Source of the DNA: Acidimicrobiaceae bacterium
Lineage (GTDB): Bacteria > Actinomycetota > Acidimicrobiia > Acidimicrobiales > RAAP-2
Direction of reading: 5' to 3'
Assembly (NCBI GenBank): GCA_947456245.1
Contig: CANGPS010000001.1
Coordinates: 1-64,000 of the forward strand
Length of the DNA stretch: 64,000 nucleotides
The notes beneath the pieces were generated by a model. It searched no databases. It saw nothing but the letters and a program-made list of their open reading frames with translations, and had not been told where the DNA came from. Made by a program: the position numbers and the translations under genes. Numbering within the stretch: position 1 is the first letter of the stretch; each line of letters opens with the position of its first letter. Of this stretch, positions 19,621 through 29,482 are shown piece by piece.

Positions 19621-20216
19621 GCTCCGGTGCCCTCCAGCAGGTGCTCGAGGAGATCGGCCGCATCGAGCCGGTCGACGAGCGCGAGGCCGCGTCCATCGCT
19701 CGCATCGTCACCGAGGCCCCCCGTCTGGCCGACCCCTTCAGCGAGGAGGCCGATCCGGTCCACCTGACCGCCTCCGCCTTCGTGGTCTCCTCGAGGGGCA
19801 CGATCCTCCACCTGCATCGCAAGCTCGGCATCTGGGTGCAGCCGGGTGGGCATGTGGACGCCGGTGAGTCGCCGCTGGTTGCGGCCATCCGAGAGACCGA
19901 GGAGGAGACGGGCCTCATCGTCGAGTCCGCCACTCCCGAGGGCCTGCTCTTCCACGTCGATGTCCACCCTGGTCCCCGAGGCCACACGCACTTCGACCTG
20001 CGCTACGTGCTGCTCTCGGCTGGCGATGACCCCACCCCGCCTCCCGACGAGAGCCAGGACGTCCGGTGGTGTGCCTTCTCCGACGTGGCGGGCCTGGCAG
20101 AGCCGGCCCTGGTCCCAGCCCTGGCGAAGCTCGGCGAGGCCTGGGCCGGCCCGGCGACCGGCTGGCGTGAGAAGGTGGAGCAGATGCAGGAACGACGACG
20201 AGAGATGACCACGTGA
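19617..20216 (+). CDS. NUDIX hydrolase
   Basis: Nudix box GGHVDAGESPLVAAIRETEEETGL; ATGA-type overlaps with neighbours. Confidence 0.92.
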   Translation: MSSGALQQVLEEIGRIEPVDEREAASIARIVTEAPRLADPFSEEADPVHLTASAFVVSSRGTILHLHRKLGIWVQPGGHVDAGESPLVAAIRETEEETGLIVESATPEGLLFHVDVHPGPRGHTHFDLRYVLLSAGDDPTPPPDESQDVRWCAFSDVAGLAEPALVPALAKLGEAWAGPATGWREKVEQMQERRREMTT

Positions 20217-20941
20217 CCGATCACCCCGCCCTCGACACCCTCGCCACCCTGGATGCCGACCTGCTCCGCCTCGAGCGGTCTCGAGCCTCCCTGCCCGCCC
20301 GGCTCGCGCTGGGCGAGCTCGCAGCGAGTGCGACCGAGCACGCCGGGTCCCTCGCCGCCATCGACGCGGAGCTCGGACCCTTGGCGGCCTCGTTGGCCGA
20401 GCTCGAGGCCGAGGTGGGCAAGGTGGCGGAGCGCCGGGCGGTGGTCGAGGCCCGCCTCGCCTCGTCCACGGGGGCCAGCCGTGACCTCGTGGCCATGGAC
20501 GCGGAGCGCCAGCACCTCGCGGAGCGCCAGGCCACCCTCGAGGACCAGGAGATCTCGCTGATGGAGCAGGTCGAGCCCCTCGAAGCTCGTCGGGCCGAGG
20601 TCCTCGGGCTCCTCGCTCCGATCGAGGTCTCGGCCGTCGAGCGTCGCTCCGAGCTCGTCGAGCAGGAGGCATCGCTCGACGCCGAGATCGCGCAGCGCAC
20701 CGCAGAGAGGACCGCCGTCGCCGGCGAGATCGGCGACGGCCTCCTGCGTCGCTATGAGTCGATCTCCCGGTCGGTGGGAGGGGTCGGAGCAGCCCGCCTC
20801 GTCGATGGTCGCTGCGGGGGCTGCCACCTGGCCTTGGCCGCAGCCGAGCTCGAGGCGGTCAAGAAGCTCGATCCTGACGCGGTGGGGACGTGTGAGCAGT
20901 GCGGCCGGATCCTCATCCGGCCCGGGCAGTTCGCCGAGTAG
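20213..20941 (+). CDS. Coiled-coil protein with C4 zinc ribbon (DUF164-type)
   Basis: Glu/Ala-rich coiled coil then GRCGGCHLALAAAELEAVKKLDPDAVGTCEQCGRILI. Confidence 0.88.
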   Translation: MTDHPALDTLATLDADLLRLERSRASLPARLALGELAASATEHAGSLAAIDAELGPLAASLAELEAEVGKVAERRAVVEARLASSTGASRDLVAMDAERQHLAERQATLEDQEISLMEQVEPLEARRAEVLGLLAPIEVSAVERRSELVEQEASLDAEIAQRTAERTAVAGEIGDGLLRRYESISRSVGGVGAARLVDGRCGGCHLALAAAELEAVKKLDPDAVGTCEQCGRILIRPGQFAE

Positions 20942-20943
20942 CG

Positions 20944-21540
20944 ATGCTGGTCCTCGTGCGCCACGGTGAGTCGACGCTCAACGCGGAGGGCCGCCTCGTC
21001 GGCCGGCTCGATCCATCGCTGACCGCCCAGGGCGAGGCGCAGGCCGCCGCGGCAGGACGGCTCCTGTCGGCACCGGCCATCGAGCTGCGCCACAGCCCCC
21101 TGACGAGGACCACGCAGACCGCCGGCCTGCTCGGCCTCGAGGTCGCTCCGACGGTCGAGGACCGTGCGATCGAGCTCGACTACGGATCGCTCGACGGCGA
21201 GCGCCTGGTCGACGTCGATCCGGTCCTCTGGCAGCGGTGGCTGACCGACCCCACCTTCGCTCCAGAGGGAGGCGAGAGCCTGGCCGACCTCGGTCGTCGT
21301 GTCGAAGGCCTGCTCGACGAGCTGTTCGCCACCAAGGGCGAGGGCGCCCGGAGCCGTGAGGGCGATGTGGTGGTGGTGAGCCACGTCTCGCCGATCAAGG
21401 CGGCCGTCGCATGGGCGCTCGGTGCCGACGAGCTTGTGGCGTGGCGGCTCCGGCTCTCCACGGGATCGGTGACGAGGATCGACATGGGCCCTCACGGCCC
21501 CCAGGTCGTCTCGTTCAACGAGACGCCGTCTGGCCTCTAG
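20944..21540 (+). CDS. Histidine phosphatase family protein
   Basis: MLVLVRHGESTLNAEGRLVGRLDPSLTAQGEAQA: RHG motif. Confidence 0.9.
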   Translation: MLVLVRHGESTLNAEGRLVGRLDPSLTAQGEAQAAAAGRLLSAPAIELRHSPLTRTTQTAGLLGLEVAPTVEDRAIELDYGSLDGERLVDVDPVLWQRWLTDPTFAPEGGESLADLGRRVEGLLDELFATKGEGARSREGDVVVVSHVSPIKAAVAWALGADELVAWRLRLSTGSVTRIDMGPHGPQVVSFNETPSGL

Positions 21541-21542
21541 GC

Positions 21543-22193
21543 ATGCCCACCGGTCACACTGGGGCGGTGGATGACGAGGTGACCTGGCTGGCGGACGGAC
21601 CTGACCCCGATCCGGTGCACGTGCGGACCATCGAGATCCGGGTCTTCGAGGACGGCGCGGCCTTCGAGCTCAACGGCCGGCTGCGCGACGAGCGGCCCTG
21701 GGCCGACGGAGACGCCAAGCCGCGCCGGATCCACGACATGGAGCTCCGGATCAAGGTGGATCGGGCGACCCTGACCATCACCGCCGTCAAGACGACGATG
21801 CACGCCTTCCCGCACGCCGAGTGCCCTACGATCGAGCCGGCGTTCGACGATCTGGTTGGACTGTCCATCGCCCGGGGCTACACCAAGGCGGTCCAGGAGC
21901 GGTTCGGCCGCCAGGCCGGCTGCAGCCACCTCGAGTTCCTCGCCCGGGCCCTCGGTCCGGCGGTCATCCAGGCCATGCCGAGCTCGGCGTCACGACTGCC
22001 CGACTCGACCGCCGTCGGCCGGGTGGTCAACGGGGGAGGCTGGCTCACGAACACCTGCCACTTCTGGTCAGAGGGTGGCATCGGCATGGCCAAGCTCGAG
22101 GAGGGATGGCGGCCGGGGATGGGGGAGTACCCCGCACCGTCGCTGGTCGAGATCCGTGCCCGGAAGGCTGCGCCGGAGGCGGGCAGCAACTAG
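21543..22193 (+). CDS. DUF2889 domain protein
   Basis: RRIHDMELRIKVDRATLTITAVKTTMHAFPHAECPTIEPAFDDLVGLSIARGYTKAVQERFGRQAGCSHLEFLARALGPAVIQ. Confidence 0.8.
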   Translation: MPTGHTGAVDDEVTWLADGPDPDPVHVRTIEIRVFEDGAAFELNGRLRDERPWADGDAKPRRIHDMELRIKVDRATLTITAVKTTMHAFPHAECPTIEPAFDDLVGLSIARGYTKAVQERFGRQAGCSHLEFLARALGPAVIQAMPSSASRLPDSTAVGRVVNGGGWLTNTCHFWSEGGIGMAKLEEGWRPGMGEYPAPSLVEIRARKAAPEAGSN

Positions 22194-22204
22194 GTGCACC
22201 CCGG

Positions 22205-22236
22205 GGCCCGCCTGGAGCAGAGCTCACAGGCGGGCC
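22205..22236. terminator. Strong hairpin between convergent genes (bidirectional terminator candidate)
   Basis: GGCCCGCCTG-GAGC-AGA-GCTC-A-CAGGCGGGCC: 10-bp plus 4-bp stems with one bulged A; no clear U-tract. Confidence 0.7.
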
Positions 22237-22313
22237 ACCGAAGTGCCTGGCCCCCCCTGCCAGTGAGGCAGAACCTAGACAGGACCGTGCATCGCGTGCA
22301 AGACGACGGACGG

Positions 22314-24008
22314 TCAAGCGAGGTCGGCGACCTCGGCGGCGGTCAGGGAGCGGATCCGACCCCCGGAGAGCCACGCCACGCGCTCGCACCGCCTCGCCTC
22401 GGCGATGTCGTGGGTGATGAGCAGCACGGTGGCGTCTTGGGCGACCTCGAGGGCGAGGTCGAGCACCTCGCCCGCCTGCACCGGGTCGAGCCCCACCGTC
22501 GGCTCGTCCAGGATCAGTAGGCGCGGTCGACGCAGGAGGGCCCGGGCCAGGGCCAGGCGCTGCTGCTGGCCACCCGAGAGCGAGCCCCCATGCTCGGCGA
22601 TGATCAGATCGAGCCCATTAGGTGGTGAGAGCAGGTCGGTGAGCTGGCAGGCCGTGAGCACGGCGGCCATCTCAGCGTCGTCTGCGTCAGGGGCGCCGAG
22701 ACGGAGCGTGTCGCGCAGGGTGCCACCGAAGATGGCGGACGACTGGTCGAGCAGGGCGACGTGGGCGAGCACCGTGGCGCCGGGAAGGTCGTCGAGGTCC
22801 ACGTCCCCGATCCACACGTGTCCGCCAGAGGGTCGGATGAACCGCAGGAGCACGTCGGCCAGGGTCGACTTGCCTGCGCCGCTGGCACCGAGGAGGGCGA
22901 TGCGTGAGCCCGGAGGGAGCTCGAGGCTGGCCCCGTCGAGCACCGGACTGCGGCGACCCACGGGGCTGGCCTGGACGTCCTCGACGCGGATGGTCACCGG
23001 TGCCGCCGGCCACGCTGCCGAGGACGAGGGCGCATCGCCCCGCAGTGGTGATGCCTCGACCGACTCGAGCCTCCGGGCGGACTCGGCGACCTCGGGGGCT
23101 CGCATGGCTGCGGCGATGAGGCTGGCGAGCGGCTCGAGCCCGGCCACGGCCAGCAGGATGATGCCGGCCGCAGCGGCACCGCTGATCTCGCCTCGGCCCA
23201 CCGAGCGCCCGGCCAGGATGGCGACCCCGACGATCCCGGCGCCGATGACCAGGGTCTCGACCGACCCGCCGATGCCTCGGACCCACGCCAGGCGCCCCGC
23301 GATCCTCGACCGGACCGCGGCGGCGGCCTCGACGTCGCGCAGTCCGGCGGAGGTGCCGTCGACCATGGCGAGCTCGGCCATGCCCGCCACGAGGTCGGCG
23401 GTCGCCCGGGCCTGCGAGCTGCGAGCCTGGGCTCCTGAGCACTCGAGCCCGTCGGCCCTGCGGGCGGTGCCCACCGCGACGAGAAGGCCGACCGCGACGG
23501 CGCCGACCAGCACGAGGCCGGCGGCCGGAAGGACCACGCCGATCCAGATGGCCGCCACCAGGCCCGCAGCGCCGACCGAGAGCACCGGGAGCGCCAGGCG
23601 GACGTAGAGGTCCTGGAGGGCGTCGACGTCCTCGATCGAGCGATCGAGGAGCTCCCCGGACGAGAGCACGAGTCCACCCGGCGTTCGTTCGGCGATGCGG
23701 TCGTAGAGCCAGATCCGCCAGCGGACCATGGAGCCGAGCGCGACGCGATGGGCGGTCAGGCGCTCGCGCAGGCGCAGGGGCGCCCGGAGGAACGCCATCA
23801 GCTCGATGGCGATGAGGAGGCCGCCGAGGGCTGCGAGGCCGCCGCCGCCGGTCGCCCGGACCACGAGGACGCCTGAGCCGCCGAGCAGCGCTAGGGCGCT
23901 GATGGCGGCCACGAGGGCCAGGGCGACGGCGGTGGCGAGGCTCGTGGTCGACGGCCTCGAGCGCCCGGCCCACCGGCGGAGCACGGCGAAGGTGGCGTCA
24001 GACCTCAT
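22314..24008 (-). CDS. cydC: ABC exporter subunit CydC-like (ATP-binding/permease)
   Basis: MRSDATFAVLRRWAGRSRPST...; LPPGSRIALLGASGAGKSTLADVLL, LSGGQQQRLALARALLRRPRLLILDEPT. Confidence 0.82.
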   Translation of the reverse strand: MRSDATFAVLRRWAGRSRPSTTSLATAVALALVAAISALALLGGSGVLVVRATGGGGLAALGGLLIAIELMAFLRAPLRLRERLTAHRVALGSMVRWRIWLYDRIAERTPGGLVLSSGELLDRSIEDVDALQDLYVRLALPVLSVGAAGLVAAIWIGVVLPAAGLVLVGAVAVGLLVAVGTARRADGLECSGAQARSSQARATADLVAGMAELAMVDGTSAGLRDVEAAAAVRSRIAGRLAWVRGIGGSVETLVIGAGIVGVAILAGRSVGRGEISGAAAAGIILLAVAGLEPLASLIAAAMRAPEVAESARRLESVEASPLRGDAPSSSAAWPAAPVTIRVEDVQASPVGRRSPVLDGASLELPPGSRIALLGASGAGKSTLADVLLRFIRPSGGHVWIGDVDLDDLPGATVLAHVALLDQSSAIFGGTLRDTLRLGAPDADDAEMAAVLTACQLTDLLSPPNGLDLIIAEHGGSLSGGQQQRLALARALLRRPRLLILDEPTVGLDPVQAGEVLDLALEVAQDATVLLITHDIAEARRCERVAWLSGGRIRSLTAAEVADLA

Positions 24009-25687
24009 CGCTGCCCTCCGCCGAGCTCGAGGGTGGCCGCATCGCGACGCGCCACGCCGGGCCGGTGGCCGACCTCGATCACGGTGCGCTGGTCGAGCCA
24101 TCCGGCGAGCGCTCGCCGCAGGTGCGCCACTGTCTCGGCGTCGAGGTGGCTGGTGGACTCGTCGAGGAGCAAGATCGGCCGGTCGAGCAGGAGCGCTCGG
24201 GCGAGACCGAGGCGCTGGCGCTCGCCGGCGCTGATCGTCGTCCCGCCCTCTCCGAGCACGCGGTCGAGTCCGGCAGGGTCATCGCGGGTCAGCCCGCTCA
24301 GGCCGACGTGCTCGAGCGCACGGTGCAGGTCGGCCTCAGACGCCTGGCCGCCGAGGAGCAGGTTCTGGCGGAGGGTGGCGGCGAAGACGTGGGGTCGCTG
24401 TGGAACGAGCGCCACCTGCTGGTGCCACCAGGTGGGGTCGATCGCGTCGAGGTCGACACCGCCGATCGACAGCTCCCCCTCGACGGCCGGCAGGAACCCG
24501 GCGAGCACGGCGAGCAGGGTGGACTTCCCCGATCCGGATGGTCCGGAGATCCGGAGGTGCTCGTGCTCCCCGAGGCTGAAGCTGACCTCGGAGAGGGCCA
24601 GGGTCGGGGCGTCGGAATAGCGGGCGGCGATGGCCCGGGCGACCACTGGCGTCGATGCCGTCGGGACAGACGCGCCTGAGGGTCGCTTGGGGGCTCCATC
24701 GAGGTCGTCGAGGACCGCGTAGAGCGACTCGGCGGCGGCTCGGCCCTCCTGGCTGGCATGGAACTCGGCGCCGGCGCGTCGCAGGGGGAGGAAGACCTCC
24801 GGGGTCACCAGGATGACGGCGAAGGCGGTGGTCAGGCTGAGGTCGCCGGCGAGCAGGCGCAGGCCGGCGAGCATCGCCACGAGGCCGACGCCGACGCCGG
24901 CGACGAACTCGAGGGCGGCGCCCGACGAGAGAGACGCGGTGAGGGTGGCATCGATGCTCTCGGCGACGGCCTCGCTGGCCGCGGAGAGCTCGGTCCGGCC
25001 GTGGTCGACGCGCCCGAGGGCTCGGAGGGTCGGCAGCCCGCGGAGCAGCTCGAGCGAACGGGTGGACAGCGACGAGAGCCGGCTCCACTCGCGGGTCGAG
25101 GCTGCGGCAGCCCTGCGGCCGAGCCGGATCATCACGAAGGGCACGAGCACCACGAGCGCCAGGGCCACCAGCGCGCTCGGCCAGTCGGAGACGGCCAGCA
25201 CGCCGAGGGCGATGATCGGTGCCACGGCGGCAGACATGGCTGCTGGGATGTAGCGGCTGATGTAGGTCTCGAGCGATCGCAGGCCCCGTGTGGCGGTCAG
25301 GACGAGCGCTCCCGACCGTCGGCTCGACACGGCGACCGGTCCCTCCTCGACCACGGCGGACAGCAGGCGCTGGCGCAGCGCGGTGGCGACCCGGGTCGCC
25401 GATCGACCGGTGAGGCCCTCGCCGATCAGGCCGAGCATCGCTCGTGCGGCGATGGCGGCACCGAGGGCGATGAGGGTGGCGAGGGGGATCCGCTGGTCGT
25501 TTGGGTGGACGGCCCAGGCGAGGAGGTCGGCGAGAGCGAAGGCCTGGACGATGACGGTCGCCGTCAGCAGCGTCCCGACCAGGGCGCTGACGGCAAGGGC
25601 GGAGCGGACCGGGGCGAGCTCGGAGCGGAGGCGTCGATCGACGTTCGATCGGCCTCGTTGCGCTGCCGGGGTTCGCTGCGTCGCCAT
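24005..25687 (-). CDS. cydD: ABC exporter subunit CydD-like (ATP-binding/permease)
   Basis: MATQRTPAAQRGRSNVDRRL...; ISGPSGSGKSTLLAVLAGFLP; SAGERQRLGLARALLLDRPILLLDESTSHLD; ATGA overlap with cydC. The track ORF extended to 28252 is artefactual upstream of 25687. Confidence 0.82.
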   Translation of the reverse strand: MATQRTPAAQRGRSNVDRRLRSELAPVRSALAVSALVGTLLTATVIVQAFALADLLAWAVHPNDQRIPLATLIALGAAIAARAMLGLIGEGLTGRSATRVATALRQRLLSAVVEEGPVAVSSRRSGALVLTATRGLRSLETYISRYIPAAMSAAVAPIIALGVLAVSDWPSALVALALVVLVPFVMIRLGRRAAAASTREWSRLSSLSTRSLELLRGLPTLRALGRVDHGRTELSAASEAVAESIDATLTASLSSGAALEFVAGVGVGLVAMLAGLRLLAGDLSLTTAFAVILVTPEVFLPLRRAGAEFHASQEGRAAAESLYAVLDDLDGAPKRPSGASVPTASTPVVARAIAARYSDAPTLALSEVSFSLGEHEHLRISGPSGSGKSTLLAVLAGFLPAVEGELSIGGVDLDAIDPTWWHQQVALVPQRPHVFAATLRQNLLLGGQASEADLHRALEHVGLSGLTRDDPAGLDRVLGEGGTTISAGERQRLGLARALLLDRPILLLDESTSHLDAETVAHLRRALAGWLDQRTVIEVGHRPGVARRDAATLELGGGQR

Positions 25688-25728
25688 GGGATCGACCCTA
25701 GCGAGGCTCCCGGAGGGCTCGGTGGTGC

Positions 25729-27126
25729 TCAGAGCCGCTCGCCGATGCAGCTCGAGGCGCAGAAGCGATCGAAGGACGCGGCATCGTGGAGCAGGGCGAG
25801 GTGGCGAGCCCCCTCGTCGTCGCGGCCGAGGACGGCTGCGGTGGTCGTGTCGCCGTCGGCCCACGCCGTCGAGGTCTCGACCGTGAGCCCACGGTCGTCG
25901 GGGAGCATCGTGCACGGCACGCGGGCCGTGCGTCGGCCAGCCTCGGGTCCGAGATCGTCTACGAGTGCCGCCACCCCCGGATCGTCGGCACCCCAGACGC
26001 AGAGCCCGGGCTTGGTCAGCAGACCGCTGACCGTCGTGACGAGGCCCGTGCTCCCCGTGGTCGTCCGCAGGCGCTCGGCCATCGTCGCCGTCGCGCCGAT
26101 CACGTAGTTGTTGAAGGGTCCGCCACCGAAGGTCATCCCACCGGTCACCGTCAGGGGTCGGCCGAGGGACAGCCCGAGCTCCTCGGCCTGCATCCTGACG
26201 GCCACGGGGAAGCACGAGTAGAGGTCGAGCAGGTCGACCTCGCTGAGAGGACGTCCGATCCGACGGGCCGCCACCTCGCCGAGCAGGCCCATGGCCGGCC
26301 AGCGGTCGAGCGCAGCCCGGTGGATGACCGGTACCGAGTCGGTGGACTCGAGCGCCACCAAAGGGTGGACGGCGGCCGAGGGCTCCACCCCAGCGGCGCG
26401 TGCGGTGCCATGGTCCATGATCAGCAGTGCCGCGGCCTGGTCCACCGTCCACTGGCTGGCGTGGGTCCGCAGGTAGGGAGCGGAGAGCAGACGATTCGAC
26501 GAGGTGACCGTCGCGATCTCGGCTGCGGGCACGGGAGCCGAGGCCATGGTGCCCTGCAGGCCTGCCGCGACCGTGCTCATCGCCGACCAGAGCTCGGCGT
26601 TCACCTGGCCGGCCGCCTGGTCGTCGAGGCCGAGGCGAGCGTCGAGGGCCCGCTCGAGCAGGGCATAGCTGCGCACGGCGGGGAACACGAGGCCTGAGGT
26701 GATCTCGAGGTCGTCGATGAAGTGCTCGGGGCGCTCGAGGACGAGGTCCGGTACGCCCGGAAGCTCGCTCATGGTCCCGGTGGCGGCCCATCGGCGAGAC
26801 TCGCCGCCGACGATGAGTACCGAGCTCGCCGTGCCGCTCACCACCCGCTCGATGGCGATGTTGATGAGCTCCTGCTGGGAGATCCCGAGCTGACCCAGGA
26901 TGCTCTGCGCCTGGGGGCAGCCGAGTCGACGGCCGAGCTCGCGGCCGGGGTCGCCATAGGGCCAGGTGCCGGCCGGCACGATGATCGCATCGATGGTCGG
27001 ACGTCCGGGAGCCACGCCGCTGCCGGCGAGGGCCTGGCGGGCGGCGAGCTCCATGAGGTCGATGGCCTCGGCCGACGCAGACGCCATCGCCGACCCGGCC
27101 AGGAGGGCTCGACGCCGTTCGCTCAT
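25729..27126 (-). CDS. Thiolase-like / acetyl-CoA acetyltransferase-related protein
   Basis: MSERRRALLAGSAMASASAEAIDLMELAARQAL...VSGTASSVLIVGGESRRWAATG...TVTGGMTFGGGPFNNYVIGATATMAERLR. Confidence 0.78.
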   Translation of the reverse strand: MSERRRALLAGSAMASASAEAIDLMELAARQALAGSGVAPGRPTIDAIIVPAGTWPYGDPGRELGRRLGCPQAQSILGQLGISQQELINIAIERVVSGTASSVLIVGGESRRWAATGTMSELPGVPDLVLERPEHFIDDLEITSGLVFPAVRSYALLERALDARLGLDDQAAGQVNAELWSAMSTVAAGLQGTMASAPVPAAEIATVTSSNRLLSAPYLRTHASQWTVDQAAALLIMDHGTARAAGVEPSAAVHPLVALESTDSVPVIHRAALDRWPAMGLLGEVAARRIGRPLSEVDLLDLYSCFPVAVRMQAEELGLSLGRPLTVTGGMTFGGGPFNNYVIGATATMAERLRTTTGSTGLVTTVSGLLTKPGLCVWGADDPGVAALVDDLGPEAGRRTARVPCTMLPDDRGLTVETSTAWADGDTTTAAVLGRDDEGARHLALLHDAASFDRFCASSCIGERL

Positions 27127-28970
27127 CGGGCCTCGATGGTGTCGTCGAGGTGGGGGAGGCCTCGGGCCGGGCCGTCGAGCCACGAGCGGAGCGCGCGGGT
27201 GGCCAGCACGTCGTCCTCGTTGTACTCGAGGAGGCGCCGCCGTGCCGAGTCGTCGCCGGCGGCGGCCTCCTCGTACCAGGCCATCGACGCCTCGCCGCTC
27301 GGGTCCTCGTCGCGCCAGGTGAAGCCGGCACGGGTGGCGAGGACCTTGAGGCCGAGCGGGCCCTCGGTGAGGATCTGGTCGGCCACGATCTGATGGAGGT
27401 CGACCCACTCCTCCGAGGCGAAGAACCGCTCGAGGGCGCGTGGCGAGGGGAGGTCCGCATCGTCGGGTCGCAGCGCTCGGCGCATCTGGCCCTCCTCGGC
27501 GGAGCGCCAGAAGCAGTAGACGCGCACGGTGCGACCCTGGCGCTTGACCTCGGTCCGAAGGGCGCTGAGCCAGCTCCAGAGCGATCGGAACAGCTCGGTC
27601 TCGACGTCGGCGTCGAGCCGGTCGAACTCGACGAACGCCCGGTAGCCCTCCTTGATCCCCTCGACGGGCGTGCGGCAGGTGACGAAGGCACCCCACAGGT
27701 AGGTGGCGTGGTCGTAGCTCTCCATGTCGATGTCGACCTCGACGTCGCCACGGGCCGCGTCGATCTCGTGGGCATGCACGGTGCGCACCGCACCTCCCGC
27801 CTGCCAGGCTCGCGCCCGCCTGATGAGGCGGTCGAGATCGTGAAGGTCGAGCACCGATCGCGTCGTCTGGTCCCGGCTCGTGAGGTCGCCCACCGTCTCG
27901 AGTCCGGCGGCCTCGAGACGCCGACGGACCCCGAGTCGCGATCCGACAAGGTCGGCGAGGAGTGTCTCGTCGGGCTGGCCCTCGGCCATGGTGAGGATCT
28001 CGGGGAGCGGGAGCGTGGTGTCGGCGAGCCTCCGGGCCAGCGTGACCAGCTCGAGGTCGAGTCGGGCGAGGTCTCGACGGGTGGCGACCCCGGCCGACCG
28101 AAGGCGATCGAGGGCTTGCGGCGTCGACCACCGCACCAGGCTGACGTCGTCGATCGCCTCGAGCTCATCCCGGCAGGGCTGCTCGAACTCGCAGCCCTCG
28201 CACTCCTTGTGCCACCAGGGGTCCACCGCACGCGGCAGGGTCCGGTCGGCATTCCTGGCCATGGCGAGATCGACGAGGTCCAGGCGCTGGGCGAAGGCCT
28301 CGTCGTAGGTCTCGAGCAGGTTTCGGCGGCGACCGCGCCGCAGGTCGACCGGGATCCACCAGAGCGACCCCGAACCGTCGATGACCCCTCCGAGCAGGCC
28401 GGCGTCGGAGCTCGAGGCCCCCAGGGCCTCGAGCATGCGCCGCAGGTGGGCCAGCTGCAGGCCGTCGGACTCCACCGCCCGTCCCCTCCGGAACTTCCGG
28501 CCGTGGACCTCTTCGGCGACCTCGGGCAGCGGTGAGTCGGGGGGCGAGCACGGCAGCGACCCGTGGCCGTCGGTGGTCAGCAGGTGGAGCTTGATCACCA
28601 CGGGCAGGTAGCCGCCCTCATGGCGGACGAGCAGGTCGGGTCGTCCGACTCGCCGTCCGTCGATGTCGGCTGGCAGCCAGGGCCCGAGGATGATGCGCCG
28701 GCCGGCGGCGATGGCCGCCAGGGTGGCGGCTCGTCCGTCGCCGACCTCGACCTGTCGGATGTCGACGAGATCGTCTGGGGCGCCCTCGAGGATCCGGCGC
28801 ACGATGAGCTGCTCGTGCTCCGACCCGGCGTCGATGCGGCGCTGGAGCGACGAGGACCGCTCGGTGGAGCCGGTGATCGCGTCGTCGATTCGGTTCTGGA
28901 GCTTCACCGGGCACCGCAGGGTGGCGTGGGCGTCGAGCATCGGTCGTTGGTCGGTCCTCTGGGCGTCCAC
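27123..28970 (-). CDS. TM0106-family RecB-like putative nuclease with C-terminal RNase-H-like domain
   Basis: Cys cluster WWHKECEGCEFEQPCRDEL; EVDIDMESYDHATYLWGAFVT; LEYNEDDVLATRALRSWL. GTG start at 28970. Confidence 0.8.
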   Translation of the reverse strand: MDAQRTDQRPMLDAHATLRCPVKLQNRIDDAITGSTERSSSLQRRIDAGSEHEQLIVRRILEGAPDDLVDIRQVEVGDGRAATLAAIAAGRRIILGPWLPADIDGRRVGRPDLLVRHEGGYLPVVIKLHLLTTDGHGSLPCSPPDSPLPEVAEEVHGRKFRRGRAVESDGLQLAHLRRMLEALGASSSDAGLLGGVIDGSGSLWWIPVDLRRGRRRNLLETYDEAFAQRLDLVDLAMARNADRTLPRAVDPWWHKECEGCEFEQPCRDELEAIDDVSLVRWSTPQALDRLRSAGVATRRDLARLDLELVTLARRLADTTLPLPEILTMAEGQPDETLLADLVGSRLGVRRRLEAAGLETVGDLTSRDQTTRSVLDLHDLDRLIRRARAWQAGGAVRTVHAHEIDAARGDVEVDIDMESYDHATYLWGAFVTCRTPVEGIKEGYRAFVEFDRLDADVETELFRSLWSWLSALRTEVKRQGRTVRVYCFWRSAEEGQMRRALRPDDADLPSPRALERFFASEEWVDLHQIVADQILTEGPLGLKVLATRAGFTWRDEDPSGEASMAWYEEAAAGDDSARRRLLEYNEDDVLATRALRSWLDGPARGLPHLDDTIEAR

Positions 28971-29037
28971 GCCGCAATGCTACGGAGCGCGGGCACCCTC
29001 GTGATCCGCCACCGGTCTCGTCGGCCGGTGAGGTGGT

Positions 29038-29408
<371 letters not shown>

Positions 29409-29482
29409 GCCTCCAGTCTTGCACCCCGCCTGCCCGCCTGTCACCGGGACCTCGTCGTCCCTCGGGTCGGTAGCCTTGCGAC

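Noticed and set aside
25688-28252. N-terminal extension of track ORF 24005..28252 (fusion to CydD)
   Set aside because: Region is a different frame of the thiolase-like and TM0106 genes; CydD starts at ATG 25687 with a TAGGGT upstream.
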